A stretch of DNA of 64,000 nucleotides from an uncultured Alistipes sp. GTDB lineage: Bacteria; Bacteroidota; Bacteroidia; Bacteroidales; Rikenellaceae. Below are positions 15,961-23,871 of the stretch, in pieces (position 1 is the first letter of the stretch; every line of letters begins with the position of its first letter). The position numbers were made by a program, and so were the translations under genes. The stretch is taken from the NCBI GenBank assembly GCA_938014215.1, contig CALLRW010000042.1:1-64000 (forward strand), in the 5' to 3' direction. The notes beneath the pieces are model-generated. The model saw nothing but the letters and a program-made list of their open reading frames with translations, did not search any database and was not told the DNA's origin.

Positions 15961-16596
15961 TTATTCGTGACGGGTCCGGTAATTGATGATGTGGCCCGGG
16001 ATGACCATCATCACCAGGAAGACGACGGCGAAGATCAGAATTTCGTTGTTGAGCATGCGGCTGTCGATCAACTGCGGGTCGGGGAGTTGCTTGAGATAGT
16101 AGTCCCAGAGTGCGATGGCGGCCGTGCCGACCATGCCGAGAAGCCCGGCCGTGGTATAGATCCTCGAGCGGACGATCAGCCCCGTAGCCGTCGATCCGAT
16201 CGACATGACGAGGGTAATCAGGGCAAAGAGACTCGGGCGGTAGCTCCATCCGTGGAACAGGCAGAGGATGAAGATCGGGATGAGCGACAGCGTGCAGACC
16301 AGCCACAGCGAATTGACGATGCGGTCGATTTCGGTGCGGGGTTCCGTGCTCTTCTTTTCGGGGAAGAGGCGCATCAGCACGAACCCCAGAACGGGGATCA
16401 GAAACCACGTGAGGCTCCACTCCGGGGCGGCTCCGACGACGTTCAGCGTGTAGTTGAGCAGCGAGATGACGACGGTCGTGTAGCCCCAGACGAGGTACGG
16501 GCGTCCCGAATGGCGTTCGAGCCGCCGGCGGGTGTTGCGGATCATGCGCGTGATGAGTTCGATGCTCTCCTGCGCGTCGAGTCTTTTCTCTTCCAT
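15961..16596 (-). CDS. Membrane protein of unknown function
   Basis: The 211-residue protein has a charged N-terminal helix (MEEKRLDAQESIELITRMI), then about six hydrophobic segments and a basic tail. I do not recognise a catalytic motif. It sits between the 2TM-domain protein and the winged-helix regulator, 7 bp before the latter, so it is probably co-regulated by it. Similar three-gene sets occur in other Bacteroidetes, but no function is established to my knowledge. Confidence 0.8.
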   Translation of the reverse strand: MEEKRLDAQESIELITRMIRNTRRRLERHSGRPYLVWGYTTVVISLLNYTLNVVGAAPEWSLTWFLIPVLGFVLMRLFPEKKSTEPRTEIDRIVNSLWLVCTLSLIPIFILCLFHGWSYRPSLFALITLVMSIGSTATGLIVRSRIYTTAGLLGMVGTAAIALWDYYLKQLPDPQLIDSRMLNNEILIFAVVFLVMMVIPGHIINYRTRHE

Positions 16597-16711
16597 GGTT
16601 GTTGGCGTTTTTTAAGGTTTTCGAGATTGTTTGAGTGTCTGTTGGCGAATGGTTCGGGGGGTGTCGCGGCCGACGGCGCGAGCCCTTCGGCCGGGACGCT
16701 CCGGGGGATGG

Positions 16712-16987
16712 CTACTCCTCGTCGTCGAAATCGAAGAGGTAGAAGAGCAGCGCAAGGAGCAGTTGCAGCCCCCATCCGCCGATGACCCACAGCACCCACC
16801 AGTAGTGGGGCGAGGTCAATCGGTTGACGACGGCCAGAAAGGCGCACGTCGCGGCCCAGATGATGACCTGTCGGGCAAATCCCCGTGTGAAGCGGCGACG
16901 TTTGGCAGCCGCGGCGGCTGCCGGATTCTCATCGGTGCGGGCGGATCCTCCTCCGTGGAGGGATTCCATGCGGTTGGTAGCGTCCAT
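16712..16987 (-). CDS. 2TM-domain small membrane protein
   Basis: The 91-residue protein has a soluble low-complexity N-terminus and then two membrane helices with FAVVN-like and HYWWVLWVIGGWGLQLLLALLF segments. This matches the 2TM domain, in which a tryptophan-rich second helix is typical. It is the first gene of the operon that contains the small membrane protein and the winged-helix regulator. A full promoter lies about 65 nt upstream. Confidence 0.78.
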   Translation of the reverse strand: MDATNRMESLHGGGSARTDENPAAAAAAKRRRFTRGFARQVIIWAATCAFLAVVNRLTSPHYWWVLWVIGGWGLQLLLALLFYLFDFDDEE

Positions 16988-17050
16988 TTTCTCTGTTTTT
17001 TTGTGTGGTTTGCTTGCTCGGTTCCGGGGCCTCGGATTGATTCTCTACCG

Positions 17051-17082
17051 CAAATATAAAGTAGTTTATTTTATAAACCAAA
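17051..17082 (-). promoter_or_regulatory. Full promoter of the 2TM / membrane protein / winged-helix operon
   Basis: On the minus strand, TTTG (17079-17082), a 20-bp spacer and TATATTTG (17051-17058) match the consensus completely in an AT-rich island. Confidence 0.82.
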
Positions 17083-17181
17083 TTTTTGCACCAAAATTTT
17101 TTGGGTTCTTTTGCGGAAAGTCCGTGTGAGAACGGCGAGGAGCTGAGTTGCTGGCGGACAGCCGGTTCGGACCGTTGAGGC

Positions 17182-17282
17182 CGGATGGAACGGATGGAGC
17201 CGTTGGAACGGTCGGAACGGTCGGAACGGTTGGAGCGGTTGGAGTGGTTGGAACGGTCGGAACGGTCAGAACGGATGGAGCG
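17182..17282. repeat. 9-bp degenerate tandem repeat
   Basis: About eleven units of GGAACGGTY and variants such as GGAGCGGTT and GGATGGAGC. The unit length is a multiple of three, which keeps the minus-strand frame open. It lies between the small GNAT gene and the 2TM promoter. Confidence 0.75.
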
Positions 17283-17692
17283 TGCAGGGGTGGACGTAGC
17301 GGGCTGGACCAGCCGTAGCGGACTGGACGGGTTGGTCGGTCGGGGGTAAGCCGGGGTTGAATGGCACGGGGCTGGAGCCGGTCGGCCTGATTGTGGCAGG
17401 TCGATTGGGTTCGACAGATCGGGAAGTGCCGGTGGCGTTAGCGCATCTGGAGCCGGCAGGGGCAAGCCGGCCGGTTGTATCGGACGGCGGGACTGGCTGC
17501 GGCAGGAAGACGGCAGACCGTTCCGGCCGCGTCGGGCCGGAGTGGGTAGGATCGTGCGCACCTGACAGGGGCCGGTGGAGGCTGTTGCGGCTGTCCGGGC
17601 CGGTTGTGACAGGCCTTGATGTTCTTGATCGGTCGGAGTGTATCGGGCGGGTTGAGGCAAGTCAAGCCGCGTCGGGCCGGTTGCCGGGGTCG

Positions 17693-18001
17693 CTACTCCT
17701 CGATCCGAAACCCTACGGGCAGCAGCGTCTGCCATTCGGGGTGACGCTGGAGATAGCGGACAATGTACAGACACTCGGGAATAATCCGTTCACCGCGTTT
17801 GCGGAAGGCCTCGAGTGTCGCCTCGACCAGCTCGCCGGCAATGCCCTGCCCCTCGAACCGGGCGGGTACGATCGTGTGCGTCAGCAGCCAGACCCCCCTG
17901 GTTGCCGCGGGTTCGTATTCGACATAGGCCACTTCGCCGCCGAGGTGGAACTCGTAGCGCCGCCGGGCCGTGTTGTGGATGAGAGAATAGCGTTTTTCCA
18001 T
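17693..18001 (-). CDS. Small GNAT-like acetyltransferase (YjdJ type)
   Basis: The 102-residue protein has the short single-domain acetyltransferase fold of PF14542: an early strand YEFHLGGEVAYVEYEP, the acetyl-CoA loop RFEGQGIAGELVEATLEAFRKRG, and the family ending IIPECLYIVRYLQRHPEW. The Cys and the RHPEW tail are diagnostic. The substrate is unknown. It lies divergent from mutY with about 70 bp between the starts. Confidence 0.88.
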   Translation of the reverse strand: MEKRYSLIHNTARRRYEFHLGGEVAYVEYEPAATRGVWLLTHTIVPARFEGQGIAGELVEATLEAFRKRGERIIPECLYIVRYLQRHPEWQTLLPVGFRIEE

Positions 18002-18053
18002 TGTTTTCGGTTTTGATTGCCTGTCGAATGTATCAAATTCGGTTCCGAAGTCG

Positions 18054-18061
18054 TATTTTTG
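18054..18061 (+). promoter_or_regulatory. -7 element of mutY
   Basis: TATTTTTG ends 8 nt before the chosen ATG at 18070, the same spacing as at the GT39-type gene. Confidence 0.45.
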
Positions 18062-18069
18062 CCCCCGTT

Positions 18070-19119
18070 ATGAGTGCAGTTTCCGATATTTTGCTCGCGT
18101 GGTACGACCGCGAAGGGCGTGATCTGCCGTGGCGCCGTACGCGCGATCCCTACCGCATCTGGCTCTCGGAGGTGATCCTCCAGCAGACCCGTGTGGCGCA
18201 GGGGATGGCCTACTACGAACGCTTCACGGAGCGTTATCCCGACATCGCCTCACTGGCCGCCGCCCCCGAGGACGAGGTGCTCAAGCTCTGGCAGGGGCTC
18301 GGCTACTACAGCCGCGCCCGCAACCTGCTGGCCGCCGCCCGCGAGGTGGTCGACCGTTTCGGCGGCCGCTTTCCCCGCACGCTCGAAGAGGTGCGTTCGC
18401 TGCGCGGCGTGGGTGACTATACCGCCGCGGCCATCTGTTCGGCCGCCTACGACGAACCCTGCGCCGTGGTCGACGGCAATGTTTACCGCCTCCTTGCGAG
18501 GCTGTTCGATCTCGATCTGCCGATTGACACGACGGCCGGCCGCTGTGCCTTTGCCGCACTGGCCCGCGAACAGCTCGATCCCCGGCAGCCGGGACGCTAC
18601 AACCAGGCGATCATGGATTTCGGAGCGCTGCAGTGTACGCCCCTTTCGCCCCGCTGCGACGTGTGCCCGCTGGCCGAACGCTGCCTGGCCCTTGCGGCCG
18701 GGACGGTCGCCGCACGCCCCGTTAAGCAGGGGCGCACCCACATCCGCGACCGCTGGTTCCACTACCTGCACCTCACCTCCGGCGACCGGACGCTGCTCCG
18801 CCGGCGCGAGGAGCGCGACATCTGGCAGGGACTCTACGAGTTCCCGATGATCGAGACGCCGGCGGCGGCCGATCTGCCCGATCTGGTCGGCGATCCGCGC
18901 TTTGCCGAGTTGGTCGGAGACGCCGCATGGCGCCTTGTGCGCACGGAGACGCTGCCCGTCCACCAGCTTTCCCACCAGCGGATCCACGCCCGCGTCTACC
19001 GCATCGAGACTCAGACGCTGACCCCGGCCGCGGCCGCACTGGCGGTTCCGACCTCGGCGCTCGGCGACTACGCCGTGCCGCGCCTGCTCGACCGCTATCT
19101 CGAGGGCTCGGCTATCTGA
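18070..19119 (+). CDS. mutY: A/G-specific adenine DNA glycosylase
   Basis: MutY removes adenine paired with 8-oxoguanine. The 349-residue protein has the helix-hairpin-helix LRGVGDYTAAAICS, with the catalytic Asp downstream in AVVDGNVYRLLAR. The iron-sulfur ligands are spaced C-X6-C-X2-C-X5-C in QCTPLSPRCDVCPLAERC, and a C-terminal NUDIX-like domain (from about 230) recognises 8-oxoG. The start MSAVSDILLAWY (18070) fits the family start and the -7 element just upstream; the frame is open further but without a conserved N-terminus. Its last 8 bp overlap the end of the convergent CaCA antiporter gene. Confidence 0.95.
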   Translation: MSAVSDILLAWYDREGRDLPWRRTRDPYRIWLSEVILQQTRVAQGMAYYERFTERYPDIASLAAAPEDEVLKLWQGLGYYSRARNLLAAAREVVDRFGGRFPRTLEEVRSLRGVGDYTAAAICSAAYDEPCAVVDGNVYRLLARLFDLDLPIDTTAGRCAFAALAREQLDPRQPGRYNQAIMDFGALQCTPLSPRCDVCPLAERCLALAAGTVAARPVKQGRTHIRDRWFHYLHLTSGDRTLLRRREERDIWQGLYEFPMIETPAAADLPDLVGDPRFAELVGDAAWRLVRTETLPVHQLSHQRIHARVYRIETQTLTPAAAALAVPTSALGDYAVPRLLDRYLEGSAI

Positions 19120-20071
19120 CCAGGTAGGCGATGTAGAGGGCGTAGATCACCAGAAACAGCGTCCCCTCCCACCGGTCGACGGCCCGCCGCCGGAAGGTGA
19201 AGGCCGCCAGGAAGAGCAGCACCGAACTCAACAGCACGACCAGCAGATCCACCATCGTGATGCCGCCCATCGTCAGCGGGTTGATCGTGGCGCTCAGACC
19301 CAGAATCAGCAGGATGTTGGCGATGTTCGAGCCGATGACGTTGCCCAACGCCATGTCGCTCTTGCCCTTGAGCAGCGAGACGAGCGACGAGGCCAGTTCG
19401 GGGAGCGACGTGCCGCCGGCCACGAGCGTGATGGCTATGACCGACTCGCTGATGCCCATGCGCCGGGCCAGAGCCGTGGCGTTGTCGAGGAACATCTCGC
19501 CGCCGAAGATCAGTCCGGCTAGTCCGCCCAGGATCATCACCGCCATCAGCCATCCGGCCATCGGACGGTGTGCGGAGCCCTCCTCCGCACCGGTCGGGGC
19601 GGCCGTGCGTCCCGTGGCGCGGATGGTGTAGACCATCAGCAGGAGGTAGATCACGAGCATCAGGATGCCGTCCAGCCGGCCGATGCGGTCGACGGCACCG
19701 GCGCGGAAGAGGCTGTCGGCGGCGAGGATCATCAGCAGGATCGACGTGCCGACGCCGAACGGGATGTCGCGGCGGATGTTCCCGGCCGTGAGGGGCAGCG
19801 GCCGCACCAGTGCGCAGACGCCCAGGATCAGAAAGACGTTGAAGATGTTCGATCCGACGACGTTGCCGATGGCCACGTCGCTCTTCCCGGCGATGGCCGA
19901 GAGGACCGAGACGACGAGTTCGGGGGTCGAGGTACCGACGGCGACGATCGTCAGTCCGATGATGAATTCCGGAACGCGGAAACGCTGCGCCAGGGCCGCG
20001 CTTCCGTCCGTGAGAAAATTGGCGCCGGCGAGAATCAGCGCCAGCCCGATCAGGAGAAAGAGAATATCCAT
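19112..20071 (-). CDS. Calcium/sodium antiporter-like CaCA family protein
   Basis: The 319-residue protein shows the internal duplication of CaCA exchangers. The first alpha repeat is VAVGTSTPELVVSVLSAIAGKSDVAIGNVVGSNIFN and the second is VAGGTSLPELASSLVSLLKGKSDMALGNVIGSNIAN. Each holds the ion-binding Glu and the GN(V/I)xGSN motif. It resembles the YrbG type with about ten helices. It is the second gene after the ZIP transporter (27-bp gap). Confidence 0.93.
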   Translation of the reverse strand: MDILFLLIGLALILAGANFLTDGSAALAQRFRVPEFIIGLTIVAVGTSTPELVVSVLSAIAGKSDVAIGNVVGSNIFNVFLILGVCALVRPLPLTAGNIRRDIPFGVGTSILLMILAADSLFRAGAVDRIGRLDGILMLVIYLLLMVYTIRATGRTAAPTGAEEGSAHRPMAGWLMAVMILGGLAGLIFGGEMFLDNATALARRMGISESVIAITLVAGGTSLPELASSLVSLLKGKSDMALGNVIGSNIANILLILGLSATINPLTMGGITMVDLLVVLLSSVLLFLAAFTFRRRAVDRWEGTLFLVIYALYIAYLVR

Positions 20072-20098
20072 TTTGTTGCTATCGGATTTTTGGCAGTT

Positions 20099-20902
20099 TT
20101 ATGCGAGCAGGAGCAGGCTGACGGCCATCACGGCCATGCCCGTCACCACGCCGTAGATCGAGGTGTGGGCCTCGCCGTACTCGCGGGCGGCGGGGAGGAG
20201 TTCGTCGATCGAGATGAAGACCATGATGCCGGCCACCCCGGCCAGGATGCACCCCATGAGCGTGGGCGAGAGGAAGGGCATCAGCACCAGATAGGCCAGC
20301 AGGGCCCCGATCGGTTCGGCCAGCCCCGAGAGCAGCGAGAGGCGGAAGGCCTTCACGCGGTCGCCCGTGGCGTAGTAGATCGGGATCGAGACGGCGATTC
20401 CTTCGGGGATGTTGTGGATGGCGATGGCCACGGCGATGGCGACACCGAGCGTGAGGTTGTCGACCGCCGAGGTGAAGGTGGCAATCCCTTCCGGGAAGTT
20501 GTGGATGCCGATGGCCAGAGCCGCCATCACCCCCATGCGCATGAGTTTCGGATTGCGGGGCTTGCTGTCCATCTCCTCGATGCTGTGGGCCTCGTGGGGA
20601 TTCTCGACCGAGGGAACCAGCCGGTCGATGATGCCGATCAGCAGAATGCCGGCGAAGAAGCTCGCGACGGTGACGGCGCCGCCCGCACGGGGGCCCCATT
20701 CGGCCGTCAGGGCGATGCTCGCCTCGCGGAAGAGTTCGACGAACGAGACATAGATCATCACCCCGCCCGAGAGTCCGAGCGAGAAGGAGAGCAGGCGTTT
20801 GTTGGTGCGTTTGGCCAGGAAGGCGATGGCGCTTCCTATTCCGGTGGCCAGACCGGCGCCGAGCGTCAGCAGCAGCGGTGCGAGTATCTGGTGGGTTTGC
20901 AT
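20099..20902 (-). CDS. ZIP-family divalent metal transporter (ZupT-like)
   Basis: The 267-residue membrane protein has eight helices and the two metal-binding helix motifs of ZIP carriers, IGIHNFPEGIATF and IAIHNIPEGIAVS, with the paired His and Glu of the transport site. The linker after helix 3 carries a short histidine-containing stretch. It is the first gene of a two-gene unit with the CaCA antiporter. The metal (zinc, iron or manganese) cannot be told from the sequence. Confidence 0.92.
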   Translation of the reverse strand: MQTHQILAPLLLTLGAGLATGIGSAIAFLAKRTNKRLLSFSLGLSGGVMIYVSFVELFREASIALTAEWGPRAGGAVTVASFFAGILLIGIIDRLVPSVENPHEAHSIEEMDSKPRNPKLMRMGVMAALAIGIHNFPEGIATFTSAVDNLTLGVAIAVAIAIHNIPEGIAVSIPIYYATGDRVKAFRLSLLSGLAEPIGALLAYLVLMPFLSPTLMGCILAGVAGIMVFISIDELLPAAREYGEAHTSIYGVVTGMAVMAVSLLLLA

Positions 20903-21286
20903 GGCTTGTACGTTTTGCGGGAGGGGCTTTCATCCGCGGCTGACGTTTCGTCGGCCGGCACGGCCTGATGGGCGGCAGTGGCGGTTGTCGTCGTTGGTCG
21001 GCGGCAGTCGGCGTCCCTCGGTTTTGGTGCAAAGATAGTGCATTCGCCGCAAAAAAGCGATCCCGCCGAATCGGTATTTCTTATAGAGGTATTGCGGCGG
21101 CTGATTGCGGGACGGGACGGAGGTGAGCGGCTCGATGCGGTGTTCGGACGGAATGCGGGACTGCGGAGGTGGACGGTTGTGGAGGTGGACGGTTGCGATG
21201 TGTCGGGCGGAAGACCGGGCATCGGGCGGAAAGGTCCATTCCGGCGGAGCCGGTTGACGGATTGTTGAAAAAAAGTAGCCAAAAGG
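20903..21286. other. Divergent spacer between ZIP and the pyr locus
   Basis: Besides the ZIP -7 element, this stretch holds a direct repeat of GGAGGTGGACGGTTG (two adjacent copies near 21164-21195) and GC-rich text without a gene. The pyr promoter begins at 21287. Confidence 0.5.
21030..21037 (-). promoter_or_regulatory. -7 element of the ZIP-CaCA operon
   Basis: TATCTTTG on the minus strand, about 130 nt before the ZIP start. Confidence 0.5.
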
Positions 21287-21318
21287 TTTGCAGGGCCGCC
21301 GAAAAACCCCTACCTTTG
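21287..21318 (+). promoter_or_regulatory. Full promoter of the pyr locus
   Basis: TTTG (21287-21290), a 20-bp spacer, TACCTTTG (21311-21318). It sits 27 bp before the leader ORF and about 170 bp before pyrC. Confidence 0.85.
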
Positions 21319-21345
21319 TACCAATTATAGCGAGATCCGAATCCT

Positions 21346-21453
21346 ATGACGTGTAACCCCCATATCCCAATGGCTCAGATGTTCTGGCAGAAGGATTATT
21401 GGTCGGGGTTTCAGTCTCCGGTGGATTCGGAATTTATTGTTTTATTAGGGTAA
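21346..21453 (+). CDS. Putative pyr leader peptide (35 codons)
   Basis: A short frame begins with ATG ACG TGT, about 22 nt after the expected transcription start. It encodes 35 residues, ends in FIVLLG, and stops with TAA at 21451-21453, inside the 5' arm of a terminator. Its last codons are written almost entirely in T and A (21431-21446), which gives a U-rich transcript just before the hairpin. The peptide has no recognisable domain. In enterobacterial pyrBI, a translated leader of comparable size lets the ribosome block the terminator. The peptide itself is probably not functional. Confidence 0.6.
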   Translation: MTCNPHIPMAQMFWQKDYWSGFQSPVDSEFIVLLG

Positions 21454-21477
21454 CTGTTTCGGTTGCCCTATTTTTTT
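21446..21477 (+). terminator. Attenuator terminator in front of pyrC
   Basis: Arms TAGGGTAAC (21446-21454) and GTTGCCCTA (21462-21470) pair with one G-U, with a 7-nt loop and seven T after. It lies 15 bp before pyrC, so unless it is blocked the pyr genes would not be transcribed from the promoter found upstream. Confidence 0.82.
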
Positions 21478-21491
21478 ATGCGACGAAGCCG

Positions 21492-22769
21492 ATGAAGAGT
21501 TTTTACGAGAATGGCCTGATCTACCGCGGGGGACGCTTCGAAAAGGGGCGTCTGGTCGTCGAGGAGGGTCGCGTGGCGGCGGCGTGCGAACCGCAGGCCG
21601 GGGACCGTATCATCGATCTGGGCGGCCGCCCGCTGGTGCCGGGTCTGGTTGATGTCCACGTCCACCTGCGCGAACCGGGGTTCCCCCAGAAGGAGACCAT
21701 CGCCACGGGTACGGCCGCAGCCGCTCACGGCGGCTATACGGCGGTCTGCTCGATGCCCAACCTGAACCCCGCCCCCGATACGCCGGAACACCTCGAGGAG
21801 CAGCTTGCGCTGATCCGCCGCGACGCCGTGGTGCGCGTGAAGCCCTACGCCTCGATCACCCTCGGACAGCGGGGCTGCGGCGAGCTGGTCGATTTCGCGG
21901 CGCTGGCACCCTTCGTGGCGGGTTTCTCGGACGACGGACGCGGTGTGCAGTCGGATGAACTCATGGAAGAGGCGATGCGGCGGGCCGCAGCGGTCGATCG
22001 GCCGATCGTGGCCCACTGCGAGGTTGACGAACTGCTCCGCGGCGGCTATATCCACGACGGCGTCTACTGCCGCGAACACGGCCACCGCGGCATCTCGTCG
22101 GAGAGCGAATGGCGCCAGGTCGAGCGCGATATCGCGCTGGCCGAGCGGACAGGCTGCCAGTATCACGTCTGCCACGTCTCGACGAAGGAGAGTGTCGCGC
22201 TGGTGCGGGCGGCCAAGGCCCGGGGTCTGCGCGTGAGCTGCGAGACGGGTCCCCACTACCTGCTGCTCTGCGACGAGGATCTGCAGGAGGAGGGGCGCTT
22301 CAAGATGAACCCGCCGCTGCGCAGCCGTGCCGACCGCGAGGCGCTGATCGAAGGCATCGTCGACGGAACGATCGAGGTGATCGCCACGGACCACGCGCCG
22401 CATACGGCCGAGGAGAAGTCGCGCGGTCTGGAACGCAGCGCCATGGGCATCGTCGGACTGGAGACGGCCTTCCCGCTGCTCTACACGTACCTCGTCAAGC
22501 GGGGCGTCATCACGCTGGAGCGGCTCGTGGAGCTGATGGCGGTCAACCCGCGCCGCATCTTCAACCTCGAAGGGGGGCTCGAAGCGGGAGATCCGGCCGA
22601 CTTCACGGTGCTGGACCTCGCGTCCCGCTATAGGATCGACCCGGCGACGTTCCGCTCGAAGGGCCACGCCACGCCCTTCGCCGGCTGGGAGGTCGAGGGT
22701 TGCGCCGCGATGACCGTCGTGGGAGGCCGCGCGGTTTACGATACGCTGACAACGAATACAATCAGATAA
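21492..22769 (+). CDS. pyrC: Dihydroorotase
   Basis: PyrC closes carbamoyl aspartate to dihydroorotate, step three of UMP synthesis. The 425-residue amidohydrolase has the metal site VDVHVHLREPG (D54, H56, H58), a Lys/His-rich second part, and ATDHAPHT, which carries the catalytic Asp near residue 300. Its length fits type I dihydroorotases. The start MKSFYENGLIY at 21492 follows the attenuator; the frame is open further upstream, but only through the leader. It is the first structural gene, followed 10 bp later by carA. Confidence 0.95.
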   Translation: MKSFYENGLIYRGGRFEKGRLVVEEGRVAAACEPQAGDRIIDLGGRPLVPGLVDVHVHLREPGFPQKETIATGTAAAAHGGYTAVCSMPNLNPAPDTPEHLEEQLALIRRDAVVRVKPYASITLGQRGCGELVDFAALAPFVAGFSDDGRGVQSDELMEEAMRRAAAVDRPIVAHCEVDELLRGGYIHDGVYCREHGHRGISSESEWRQVERDIALAERTGCQYHVCHVSTKESVALVRAAKARGLRVSCETGPHYLLLCDEDLQEEGRFKMNPPLRSRADREALIEGIVDGTIEVIATDHAPHTAEEKSRGLERSAMGIVGLETAFPLLYTYLVKRGVITLERLVELMAVNPRRIFNLEGGLEAGDPADFTVLDLASRYRIDPATFRSKGHATPFAGWEVEGCAAMTVVGGRAVYDTLTTNTIR

Positions 22770-22779
22770 GCAGACAAGG

Positions 22780-23871
22780 ATGAAAGCATTTACGAAAAAG
22801 ATCGTCCTGGAGGACGGCCGCGAGTTCTACGGATACGGTTTCGGATCCAACCGCGAGGCCATCAACGAGATCGTCTTCAATACCTCGATGGTGGGGTATC
22901 AGGAGATCATGTCCGATCCGTCGTACACGGACCAGATGGTGGTGATGACCTATCCGCTGATCGGCAACTACGGTATGGCCGACGAGGACTACGAAACCAA
23001 AACCCCGACCATCGGCGGCATGATCGTCCGGGAGTACAACGACCTGCCGTCGAACTTCCGCTACACGAAGACGCTCAACGAGGTCTTCGAGGAGTATGAC
23101 ATTCCGGCCATCTCGGGTGTCGACACCCGGGCTCTGACGCGTATCATCCGCGACGAGGGCAGCCAGAAGGTGATCGTTACCGACGCCGCAACCCCCCGCG
23201 AGGAGGCGCTGGCCCGCCTGAAGGCCTATGCGATGCCTCACGACATGGTGGCCCGCGTGAGCTGCAAGAAGCGCTGGCTGTCGCGCGTGCCCAACCACAA
23301 GTACGACGTGGTGGCCATCGACTGCGGCATCAAGTACAACATCGTGCGGCAGCTCAACCGCGTGGGCTGCAACGTCACGGTGATGCCCTACAACTCGACG
23401 CTGGAGGAGATTCTGGCCTTCCATCCCGACGGCATCCTGCTCTCGAACGGCCCCGGCAACCCGGAGGACGTGCAGCCGGTCATCGAACTGGTGCGCAAGC
23501 TGCGGGGGCGTCTGCCGCTCTTCGGCATCTGCATGGGCCATCAGCTCATCTCGCTGGCCTACGGCGCACGGACCTTCAAGATGAAGTTCGGCCACCGCGG
23601 CGCAAACCACCCGGTCAAGAACCTGCAGACGGGCAAGATCGAGATCACGAGCCAGAACCACAGCTATGCCGTGGATGTCGACTCGCTGAAGGGTACGGGT
23701 CTGACCCTGACGCACGTGAACCTGCTGGACGGCACGGCCGAAGGCGTGGAGTGCGTGGAGGAGCGGGTCTTCTCGACGCAGTATCACCCCGAGAGTGCCG
23801 CAGGTCCGCAGGACAGCACCTATCTGTTCAATAAGTTCACCAAAATCATGGAGGAGTACAAAAATGCCTAA
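22780..23871 (+). CDS. carA: Carbamoyl-phosphate synthase small (glutaminase) subunit
   Basis: CarA releases ammonia from glutamine for CarB. The 363-residue protein has the CarA N-terminal domain (about 1-150, including GYQEIMSDPSY) and a class I glutamine amidotransferase domain with the nucleophile C251 in FGICMGHQ, and H336 and E338 in QYHPES. Its last codons overlap the start of carB by 8 bp, so the two subunits are translationally coupled. Confidence 0.96.
   Translation: MKAFTKKIVLEDGREFYGYGFGSNREAINEIVFNTSMVGYQEIMSDPSYTDQMVVMTYPLIGNYGMADEDYETKTPTIGGMIVREYNDLPSNFRYTKTLNEVFEEYDIPAISGVDTRALTRIIRDEGSQKVIVTDAATPREEALARLKAYAMPHDMVARVSCKKRWLSRVPNHKYDVVAIDCGIKYNIVRQLNRVGCNVTVMPYNSTLEEILAFHPDGILLSNGPGNPEDVQPVIELVRKLRGRLPLFGICMGHQLISLAYGARTFKMKFGHRGANHPVKNLQTGKIEITSQNHSYAVDVDSLKGTGLTLTHVNLLDGTAEGVECVEERVFSTQYHPESAAGPQDSTYLFNKFTKIMEEYKNA

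Larger units (their letters stand above)
16988..17692. other. 700-bp spacer with promoter at one end and repeats in the middle
   Basis: The left end holds the promoter of the 2TM operon. The rest, to the stop of the small GNAT gene, is GC-rich with a 9-bp tandem repeat at 17182-17282 and vaguely repeated CCGG-rich text on its right. A long minus-strand frame crosses it but is the simple reading of 9-bp repeats (Arg-Ser-Asp/Asn), with no domain, so I do not call a gene. Confidence 0.6.

Noticed and set aside
16929..17774. A 281-codon minus-strand frame with Arg-Ser repeats
   Set aside because: It is the reading of a 9-bp tandem repeat plus GC-rich spacer and crosses two real genes; it is not like a known RS-type protein in bacteria.
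19112..19119. Overlap of mutY and CaCA gene ends as a sign of error
   Set aside because: Convergent 8-bp overlaps are common, and both proteins end naturally.
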